5,061 bases of DNA from Phytoactinopolyspora endophytica (GTDB lineage Bacteria > Actinomycetota > Actinomycetes > Jiangellales > Jiangellaceae), in assembly GCF_004138495.1 (NCBI RefSeq), contig NZ_ML142867.1, positions 64,547-69,607 of the forward strand, written 5' to 3'. Made by a program: the position numbers and the translations under genes. The notes beneath the pieces are model-generated. The model was given only the letters and a program-made list of their open reading frames with translations, was not told where the DNA came from and made no database searches. This document shows, in pieces, positions 1 to 5,061 of the stretch (its first letter is position 1; each line of letters starts with the position of its first letter).

Positions 1-71
1 GCCCGGCCCCAATGCGCGTGGGGGGCGCGTTCGTGGGTGCCGCGTCTGGTACTGGTCGGCAGATCATGCAC

Positions 72-99
72 TTGACTATCGATAATCCATCGATATCAT
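72..99 (+). promoter_or_regulatory. Probable sigma70-type promoter for the SDR gene
   Basis: TTGACT at 72-77 matches the -35 consensus TTGACA at five of six bases. TATCAT at 94-99 matches the -10 consensus TATAAT at five of six. The spacer is 16 bases, within the normal range. Transcription would begin near 106, leaving an untranslated leader of about 60 bases before the ATG at 165. The segment is clearly richer in A and T than its surroundings, which supports a promoter. A second -10-like hexamer, GATAAT at 81-86, has no good -35 partner. The site is read from sequence alone; no start site is known. Confidence 0.6.
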
Positions 100-103
100 C
101 GAT
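78..103. repeat. Cluster of three ATCGAT palindromes, possible operator
   Basis: ATCGAT occurs at 78-83, 89-94 and 98-103, with starts 11 and 9 bases apart. Each copy is its own reverse complement, so neighbouring copies form inverted repeats: 89-103 is two copies around a 3-base centre, and 78-94 is two copies around a 5-base centre. The first copy extends to the 8-base palindrome TATCGATA at 77-84. The cluster fills the spacer and most of the -10 element of the predicted promoter, the usual place for a repressor operator. The regulator family cannot be named from this site. Confidence 0.45.
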
Positions 104-154
104 CAGACACGCCAGCGGCGACGTCTCTCCATGTCCTGCTGGCCGACGCACCGC

Positions 155-160
155 AGGAGG
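155..160 (+). promoter_or_regulatory. Ribosome binding site deciding the SDR start
   Basis: A perfect AGGAGG lies four bases before the ATG at 165. The reading frame is open further upstream to an ATG at 12, but that extension has no ribosome binding site and no SDR similarity, and it would run through the predicted promoter. This favours 165 as the start. The spacing is slightly short but usable. Confidence 0.75.
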
Positions 161-164
161 CGAC

Positions 165-950
165 ATGGACGAGCTCGCACGGTTCAGGCTGGACGGCAAG
201 GTGGCGGTGGTGACTGGGGCCTCGGGCGGCATCGGCGCCCGCACGGCGCTGGCGCTCGCCCGGGTCGGCGCGGCGGTGACCTGCGCCGGGCGCTCGATCG
301 AGCGACTGAATGCAGTCGTCGAGCGGATCGAGCGGGCCGGTGGACGCGCGATCGCCGTCGAGGGTGACATGGCCGCCAAGGCCGACGCCGACGGCGTCGC
401 GGAGGCCGCCGTCGAGAGCTTCGGCCGGCTCGACATCATCGTCAACACCGTCGGCGGCGGCGCGGGAACCGCCCTGTACCCGGCCCATGAGTACCCCGAG
501 TCGGAGTGGGACCGCATTATCGACCTGAACCTGCGCACCTCTCTGCTGCCGACGCAGGCCGCCGTCCAGGCCATGATCACCGCGGGCAACGGCGGGCGGG
601 TCGTGAACTTCTCCTCCGTGCGAGGGCAACTCGGCATCGACAACGGCTTCTCCGCCTACGTTGCCGCTAAGGGTGCCATGGACGCCGTCAGCCGGCAGTG
701 GGCTACCGAATGGGCCAAGCACCGGATCACAGTGAACTCCATCGCGCCGACCTTCGTGCGCACGGCGCAGTCAGAGAGTCTGCTGGCCGACAAAGCGTTC
801 TATGAGGGTCTCTTGGCACGGATCCCCCTGCACCGGATCGCTGAGACCGACGACGTCGTGGGAGCGGTCCTGTTCTTCTGCTCCGAGGCGTCGTCGTTCG
901 TGACCGGTCAGCTGCTGACGCTCGACGGCGGTCTCACCGCGGCCCAGTGA
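165..950 (+). CDS. SDR family NAD(P)-dependent oxidoreductase
   Basis: This 261-residue protein has the usual length and layout of a classical short-chain dehydrogenase/reductase: a single Rossmann domain, cytoplasmic and normally tetrameric. Visible motifs are the cofactor glycine loop TGASGGIG (17-24), D68 after the third strand, structural N122 (DLNLR), catalytic S151 (NFSS), Y165 and K169 (YVAAK), and the C-terminal TGQ...LDGG segment (247-256). R43 just after the second strand suggests NADP(H), a family-based inference. Two usual motifs are altered: NNAG reads NTVG (94-97), and the PG after the catalytic helix reads PT (NSIAPT, 191-196). The start at 165 is chosen for its AGGAGG and because homology begins there. 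The gene converges on the GH3 gene with 64 bases between them and has its own promoter. Gluconate or sugar dehydrogenase-like and 3-oxoacyl-ACP reductase-like members look similar; the sugar-uptake neighbourhood favours a sugar-related substrate, but this is inference. Confidence 0.9.
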   Translation: MDELARFRLDGKVAVVTGASGGIGARTALALARVGAAVTCAGRSIERLNAVVERIERAGGRAIAVEGDMAAKADADGVAEAAVESFGRLDIIVNTVGGGAGTALYPAHEYPESEWDRIIDLNLRTSLLPTQAAVQAMITAGNGGRVVNFSSVRGQLGIDNGFSAYVAAKGAMDAVSRQWATEWAKHRITVNSIAPTFVRTAQSESLLADKAFYEGLLARIPLHRIAETDDVVGAVLFFCSEASSFVTGQLLTLDGGLTAAQ

Positions 951-1014
951 CCTGCTGGACCCCATCGCCTCCACCACCGCGCAGGCCGATCACTCAATCC
1001 GGGCCGGCGCACGC

Positions 1015-3516
1015 TCATGCCTCCACGCCGCCCGTTGGGTCCTCGCCGGCCGGCCTGTGCGCCATTGTGTCCTCAACAGGCTCGTCGACCGGCCGGACGG
1101 TGACTTCCGGGACGTAGGTCCGCGTCGCCGCGACGTCTGTCCGCTCACCGATGATGGCGAACTCGCCGACGAGCCTGATGTCGCTCGACGAGGAGCCGAC
1201 TAGGACCTCCACGTCCCCAGGGTCGACCACGAAGCTGGTCGCGGTCGCGCTGTACCCACACATGGACATCGGAACGTCGAACCGCACATCCGCACTCGCC
1301 TCCGGTCCGAGCGGCACCCGTGCGAAGCCCGCCAGCTGCTGCGCGGGACGCGTGACACCGAGCGCCGGCAGACCGAGGTACAGCTGGACGACCTCGGTGG
1401 CTGGACGCCCGCCCAGGTTCCTCACCGTTGCCGTGATGCCCACCGTACCGTCGATGCCGACCTTGTCCCGGTCGATCCGGAGGTCGCCGTACTCGAACTG
1501 GACGTACGAGAGGCCGTGCCCGAAGGGGTAGAGCGGTGTGCTCTCGAGGTCGAGGTACCCCTTGAAGATGTCCTTCGGCAGCCTGCGGTACCCACTGCCG
1601 CGCTTCTGCGCCTGGAAGATCGGCACCTGCCCGACTGCGCGAGGCAGAGTGAAGGGGAGCTTGCCCGAGGGCGCTATGTCCCCGGTCACGATGCGTGCGA
1701 GCGCCGGCCCGCCGGCGGGGCCGGGGTAAGGGCTGGCTACGATCGCGGAGACTTTCGCCGAGATATCGGCCAGGGCGTACGGGCGGCCCATCGTAATGAC
1801 CGCTGCCGTCGGCCTGCCCACCGACGCGACGACGTCGACGAGGGCACGCTGCGCCTCTGGGAGCTCCAGCGACGCGGAGTCGGTGCCCTCGCCCTCTGTG
1901 GTGTTCCCGGCGAACGCGCCGCAGCGCCCGCCGATGGCGAGGATCACGACGTCGGCCGATCGGGCCAGCTCGACGGCCTCGTCGAGGCCTCCGTCGATCG
2001 CCTCCATCACTGCCGAACCCGGGCAGGTCACCACGTCGAGGTGCGGGGCGGCAGCACTGAGGGCCTCCGCGAACCCGACGGCGTCGTACATCTCGCGGAC
2101 CATCTGCTCCGGGTCGAACGCCGCCATCGTCTCCACCAGCTGGTCGAAGGCGCCACGCAGCGTCGGCGGTAGCTCGTCGCGAGAGCCCTCGAGACCCGCC
2201 ATTCGCGAACGCCCGTCGGCGATGCCCTTAATCATCTCAAGCATGGGCGGGTACGTGTAGTTCGCGAACGTTCCGATCACGTTCGAGGCGTGCGGGCCGA
2301 TGACGGCCACGCGCTGCGGGGTGCGCGGCAGCGGAAGGAGGCCGTCGTTCGTGACCAGCGTCATCGATTGTTCGGCGAGCTCCTGAGCCAGGTCGCGGCC
2401 CTGCCGGGCGATCGCCTCGATCACCTTGGGCCGCTCGTCGACGAACGGGTCCTCGAACAGCCCCAGCGCGAACTTCTGCTCAAGGACCAGGAGGACGGAG
2501 CGGTCGACCTCGGCCTCTGGGACGAGGCCGCTGCGAACAGCGTCGACCAGGCCCGCGCCGTACCCGTACGGCGCGGGGAGCTCGACGTCGAGGCCGGCGT
2601 GCAGAGCGAGGGCCGCGGAGCTGGCCGCGTCGGGGGCGGCGCCCAGGCGGTCGACCCCGTACTGGATCGTTCGGTAGTCAGCGACGACCGTGCCGCGGAA
2701 GCCCATCCGTCCACGCAGCAGGTCGGTGAGCAGCTCCCGGGCGAGACCGGCGGGTACGCCGTCGACCTCGGAGTAGCTGTTCATCACGCTCGCCAGCCCG
2801 GCGACCCGGATCGCCGCCTCGAACGGCGTCGCGAAGACGTCGTACAGTTCTCGGGGTCCTGCGTGCACGGCCGCCGTGTTCTGCCCGCCCTCCGACGTGG
2901 CGTAGCCGAGGAAGTGCTTGGCCGTGGCGATGACGCCCTCGGCGGGGTCGTCGCCCTGCATGCCGGCGACGTAGGCGATGCCAAGCGCCGAGGCGAGCAG
3001 CACCTCCTCGCCGAACGTCTCGTGGACGCGGCCCCACCGGGCGTCCCGCGCGATGTCGAGCACGGGCGCGAGCGCTTGGCGCACCCCGAGCGCGCGCAAT
3101 TGGTGGCGGACGAGGGTCGTCATCGCGCGCACCTTCTCCGGATCCCAGGACGACGCGAGCCCGATGGCGGTGGGGAACGAGGTGAACGACGGCGCGAGTG
3201 CCCCGTTGAGCGCCTCGTTATGCAGTACGGCGGGGATCCCCAGCCGGGTCCTCTCGCGCAGGAACCGCTGGACGCCGTTGTTGAGCTGGGCCACCTCGAC
3301 CGCGGAGAGCGCACCGAGGGACGCGGCCGAGATCTGCCCGATGCCGGTGCTCAGTAGCGCTTTGAGCTGGCCGTCGTCGATCCCGCCCGCCGTCTTGAGT
3401 TGGTTGGGCAGAACCGACGTCAGCTGCTGCGTCTTCTCCTCGAGCGTCATGCGGCCCAGAAGGTCCACCGCCCGCTCCGCCGGGCTCGGGGACGGGTCGT
3501 GGTAGGTCGTTTCCAT
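1015..3516 (-). CDS. Glycoside hydrolase family 3 (beta-glucosidase/beta-xylosidase type)
   Basis: This 833-residue retaining exo-glycosidase would remove beta-linked sugars from the non-reducing ends of short oligosaccharides or glycosides. Domains in order: a TIM barrel (about 15-350) with substrate-binding D154, RDARWGR (157-163) and KHF (200-202); an alpha/beta sandwich (about 385-640); and a fibronectin type III-like domain (about 690-780). The predicted nucleophile is D280, in VVADY rather than the common SDW or SDY. The predicted acid/base is E543 in EGEGTD (541-546). No signal peptide or membrane segment is seen, so it is probably cytoplasmic and acts on imported sugar. There is no PA14 insert; residues 435-490 form a helix-rich spacer in the second domain. 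About 45 residues after the last domain form an acidic, proline-containing tail. The start at 3516 follows a GAGAGAAG element by eight bases and gives the expected N-terminus (MTLEEK at 23-28). It lies 102 bases after the malG-like gene, probably in the same transcript. GH3 members with glucose, xylose, arabinose or GlcNAc specificity cannot be told apart safely here; the GlcNAc type is least likely because of the three-domain build. Confidence 0.93.
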   Translation of the reverse strand: METTYHDPSPSPAERAVDLLGRMTLEEKTQQLTSVLPNQLKTAGGIDDGQLKALLSTGIGQISAASLGALSAVEVAQLNNGVQRFLRERTRLGIPAVLHNEALNGALAPSFTSFPTAIGLASSWDPEKVRAMTTLVRHQLRALGVRQALAPVLDIARDARWGRVHETFGEEVLLASALGIAYVAGMQGDDPAEGVIATAKHFLGYATSEGGQNTAAVHAGPRELYDVFATPFEAAIRVAGLASVMNSYSEVDGVPAGLARELLTDLLRGRMGFRGTVVADYRTIQYGVDRLGAAPDAASSAALALHAGLDVELPAPYGYGAGLVDAVRSGLVPEAEVDRSVLLVLEQKFALGLFEDPFVDERPKVIEAIARQGRDLAQELAEQSMTLVTNDGLLPLPRTPQRVAVIGPHASNVIGTFANYTYPPMLEMIKGIADGRSRMAGLEGSRDELPPTLRGAFDQLVETMAAFDPEQMVREMYDAVGFAEALSAAAPHLDVVTCPGSAVMEAIDGGLDEAVELARSADVVILAIGGRCGAFAGNTTEGEGTDSASLELPEAQRALVDVVASVGRPTAAVITMGRPYALADISAKVSAIVASPYPGPAGGPALARIVTGDIAPSGKLPFTLPRAVGQVPIFQAQKRGSGYRRLPKDIFKGYLDLESTPLYPFGHGLSYVQFEYGDLRIDRDKVGIDGTVGITATVRNLGGRPATEVVQLYLGLPALGVTRPAQQLAGFARVPLGPEASADVRFDVPMSMCGYSATATSFVVDPGDVEVLVGSSSSDIRLVGEFAIIGERTDVAATRTYVPEVTVRPVDEPVEDTMAHRPAGEDPTGGVEA

Positions 3517-3524
3517 GGAAAAGG

Positions 3525-3532
3525 CTTCTCTC
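3525..3532 (-). promoter_or_regulatory. Weak ribosome binding site of the GH3 gene
   Basis: On the minus strand GAGAGAAG lies eight bases before the ATG at 3516. It is a partial match to the Shine-Dalgarno sequence at good spacing. An upstream ATG at 3538 is in another frame and leads to a non-homologous reading, so 3516 is preferred. The rest of the 102-base gap (3517-3618) shows no convincing promoter or terminator; the only structure is the 8-base palindrome CACGCGTG. Confidence 0.5.
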
Positions 3533-3618
3533 GTTCAATGTGGGCAGGACAGGTCGGACGGGCGCGCGACGATTCCGGACACGCGTGCCGACGAGGGGTG
3601 GCGGAGAACGCCGCGCGC

Positions 3619-4533
3619 CTACTTCACAGCGCCGGCACCGAGGCCGGCGATGATCTGCCGCTGCGCGAGCAGGTAGAAGACGATGACTGGGACCACCGAG
3701 ATGGCCGTGGCGGCCAGGAGGATCGTCTGCTCCGGCGTCTCGGAGGACACGAAGCTCATCAGGCCCCGCTGTACGGGCATCCGGCTGTCGTCGGCGAAGA
3801 GCACGAGCGCCATGAGGTACTCGTTCCAGACCTGCAGGCCCTGGATGACGCCCACGGCGGCCAGGCCCGGTCTGGCCAGCGGCATGATGACGCTGAAGAA
3901 CGTCCGCACCGGCCCGGCCCCGTCGATCGAGGCCGCCTCCTCGAGTTCGCGCGGCTGGCTCACGAAGAAGCTGCGCATGATCAGCGAGGCCATCGGGATC
4001 CCCGCGGTGATCAGCACGAGGACGTAGCCGACGCGGCTGTCGGTAAGGCCGAAGGAGATGAGCAGCTTGTACTGTGCGATGAACATCGCCGGTGCGGGGA
4101 TGATCATCACGGCGAGCAGCACGATTGTGACGAGCCCCTTGCCCGCGAAGTCGAGCCGGGCGAGGGCGTAGCCGGCCAGGCTCGAGACCACCAGGATCCC
4201 GGCGACGGACACGGCCGTGTACATGATGCTGTTGGACAGGTACACGAAGAGGTTGCCGTCGACCCAGGCATCCAGGTAGTTCTGCCAGGCCGGCGCGGGG
4301 GGCACCAGGGTTTGCCCCGCGTACAGTTCCTCACGGGTCTGCAGGGAGCCGGACAAGAGCCAGAACACCGGGAACAAGGAGATGAGGGCAGCCACCACGA
4401 GCAGCCCGTAGAGACCAATCCGGTTGGTCCGGACGACGGGGCGGCGCCGGCGGTGCTCCGGTGGCTGCGACGCCTCGGACGGGCGTCGGGGGCTCGTCGT
4501 CGCCCCCGGGTGCAGGACGTCGTGACCCCTCAT
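3619..4533 (-). CDS. Carbohydrate ABC transporter permease, MalG-like (CUT1)
   Basis: This 304-residue inner-membrane protein is one of the two channel subunits of a binding-protein-dependent sugar importer. About six membrane segments can be seen, near residues 40-60, 103-123, 133-153, 167-187, 222-244 and 270-289. The EAA loop that docks on the ATPase is intact: EEAASIDGAG (198-207) followed by IMPL (216-219). The C-terminal QRQIIAGLGAGAVK ending is typical of MalG-type subunits. The cytoplasmic N-terminus of about 37 residues, rich in Arg and Pro, precedes the first segment and is somewhat long. The start at 4533 forms an ATGA overlap with the upstream permease stop, with a GGAAGG about 11 bases ahead. 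The frame continues open upstream of 4533, but there it only shadows the other permease. The substrate is unknown; the downstream GH3 gene suggests a beta-linked oligosaccharide or glycoside (inference). Confidence in the family is high, in the substrate low. Confidence 0.94.
   Translation of the reverse strand: MRGHDVLHPGATTSPRRPSEASQPPEHRRRRPVVRTNRIGLYGLLVVAALISLFPVFWLLSGSLQTREELYAGQTLVPPAPAWQNYLDAWVDGNLFVYLSNSIMYTAVSVAGILVVSSLAGYALARLDFAGKGLVTIVLLAVMIIPAPAMFIAQYKLLISFGLTDSRVGYVLVLITAGIPMASLIMRSFFVSQPRELEEAASIDGAGPVRTFFSVIMPLARPGLAAVGVIQGLQVWNEYLMALVLFADDSRMPVQRGLMSFVSSETPEQTILLAATAISVVPVIVFYLLAQRQIIAGLGAGAVK
4530..4533 (-). promoter_or_regulatory. ATGA start/stop overlap coupling the two permeases
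   Basis: The TGA stop of the MalF-like gene (4532-4530) shares two bases with the ATG of the MalG-like gene (4533-4531). Such overlaps commonly couple translation and help keep the two channel subunits in equal amounts. It also fixes the MalG start and shows that the genes share a transcript. Confidence 0.85.
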
Positions 4534-5061
4534 GCGCGCGACCGCCTTCCCGTGATCCAGAGTTGCAGAGCCGCCAGCGCCACGAGCGCGCCACCGAAGA
4601 GCACGGACATGGCTGCCGCGGCACCGTAGCGGTTGTTGGTGAATGCCTCGACGTAGATGAGCAGCGTCGGGACCATCGTGTGGTGGCCGGGGCCGCCGTT
4701 CGTCAAGACCTGGACAGTGCCGAAGATCTGCAGCGCGGCGAGAAGCGTGAGCAAGCTGACTATCGACGTCACCGGGGCGAGGCCAGGCCAGGTGACGTAG
4801 CGGAAGCGGGCCCAGCCACGCGCTCCGTCGAGGCTGGCGGCCTCGTACCGCTCCTTCGGGATGTCCTGCAGCCCTGCCAGGAACAGGATGAAGGCGAAGC
4901 CCCAGTGGTACCAGACGAACACCGCTGCCACGGAAGGCAACGCGGTCGACGGGTCGCCGAGCCAGTTGTGCGTCAAGCCGTCGAGACCAACCCGGTCGAG
5001 GAGCGTGTTGATGATGCCGACGTTCGGCTCGAACAGCCACTGGAACATGGTGCCGACGACG
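4530..5061 (-). CDS. Carbohydrate ABC transporter permease, MalF-like (CUT1), N-terminus cut by window edge
   Basis: Only the C-terminal 176 or so residues of this inner-membrane permease are present. The frame is open to the right edge, so the ATG at 5048 is internal: the residues before it (VVGT) continue the membrane segment that normally precedes the WLF-P--G-IN motif, visible here as WLFEPNVGIIN. Three further hydrophobic segments are visible, about 36-60, 90-112 and 145-165 counted from that Met. The EAA loop is intact (YEAASLDGA, 68-76, then WPGL, 87-90). The periplasmic-side motif LTNGGPGHHT (115-124), followed by YVEAF, is the MalF-type signature. Full members of this family are about 290-320 residues, so roughly 115-145 residues lie outside the window. 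It pairs with the MalG-like gene through a 4-base overlap. A substrate-binding protein gene is usually next upstream in such operons, which is expectation only. Confidence 0.93.
   Translation of the reverse strand, partial: VVGTMFQWLFEPNVGIINTLLDRVGLDGLTHNWLGDPSTALPSVAAVFVWYHWGFAFILFLAGLQDIPKERYEAASLDGARGWARFRYVTWPGLAPVTSIVSLLTLLAALQIFGTVQVLTNGGPGHHTMVPTLLIYVEAFTNNRYGAAAAMSVLFGGALVALAALQLWITGRRSRA

Noticed and set aside
12..164. Open in-frame extension upstream of the SDR gene, from an ATG at 12
   Set aside because: It lacks a ribosome binding site and SDR similarity, and it runs through the predicted promoter. The ATG at 165 has a perfect AGGAGG and the expected N-terminus.
951..1014. Possible terminator between the SDR and GH3 genes
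   Set aside because: Only a four-base GC stem with a long loop could be drawn, and no T-run follows on either strand.
2290..3357. Long + strand open frame of 355 codons opposite the GH3 gene
   Set aside because: Its composition (rich in Arg, Gly, Asp, Glu, Val) is the usual antisense shadow of a GC-rich gene, and it has no recognisable domain; the minus strand encodes a full GH3 protein.
3588..3602. CACGCGTG palindrome in the gap between the MalG-like and GH3 genes, considered as an operator
   Set aside because: It is only eight bases long, pairing breaks at the next base on each side, and no promoter accompanies it. Such a site is expected by chance in GC-rich DNA.
3400..4629. Long + strand open frame of 409 codons spanning the GH3 start and the MalG-like gene
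   Set aside because: It is a His, Asp, Gly and Arg-rich shadow crossing two real genes and their intergenic gap, with no domain or ribosome binding site.
4534..5040. Upstream extension of the MalG-like frame, which would give a 473-residue protein
   Set aside because: The extra N-terminal residues are an Arg, Pro and His-rich out-of-frame reading of the MalF-like gene. The MalG-type protein begins at the ATGA overlap.

Overview
The window comes from a GC-rich genome whose codons mostly end in G or C. Its gene content is typical of a plant-polysaccharide-degrading actinobacterium. The phylum is inferred from base composition and protein style (CUT1 permeases without an adjacent ATPase, a cytoplasmic GH3 enzyme); nothing here fixes the genus.

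Layout, left to right. Bases 1-164 are a leader with no convincing gene. It holds a sigma70-like promoter (72-99) overlapped by three ATCGAT palindromes (78-103), an unusually AT-rich island for this DNA. From 165 to 950 on the + strand runs a classical short-chain dehydrogenase/reductase (SDR). After a 64-base convergent gap comes the minus-strand block. Read in its own direction, from the right edge, it contains: the C-terminal part of a MalF-like sugar ABC permease (5061 to 4530, truncated by the window edge), a complete MalG-like permease (4533 to 3619) joined to it by an ATGA overlap, a 102-base gap, and a large glycoside hydrolase family 3 enzyme (3516 to 1015).

How the genes may work together (inference). 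The two permeases form the membrane channel of a CUT1 importer for an oligosaccharide or glycoside. The GH3 enzyme shows no signal peptide, so it would hydrolyse the imported beta-linked sugar in the cytoplasm. The SDR, on the opposite strand with its own promoter, could oxidise or reduce a released sugar, sugar acid or aglycone, but its substrate cannot be read from the sequence. No ATPase is visible and none fits in the window. A substrate-binding protein gene would be expected beyond the right edge.

I see no RNA genes, mobile elements, CRISPR arrays or broken genes. This looks like an ordinary carbohydrate-utilisation locus rather than a new kind of system. The most distinctive non-coding signal is the promoter and palindrome cluster ahead of the SDR gene.
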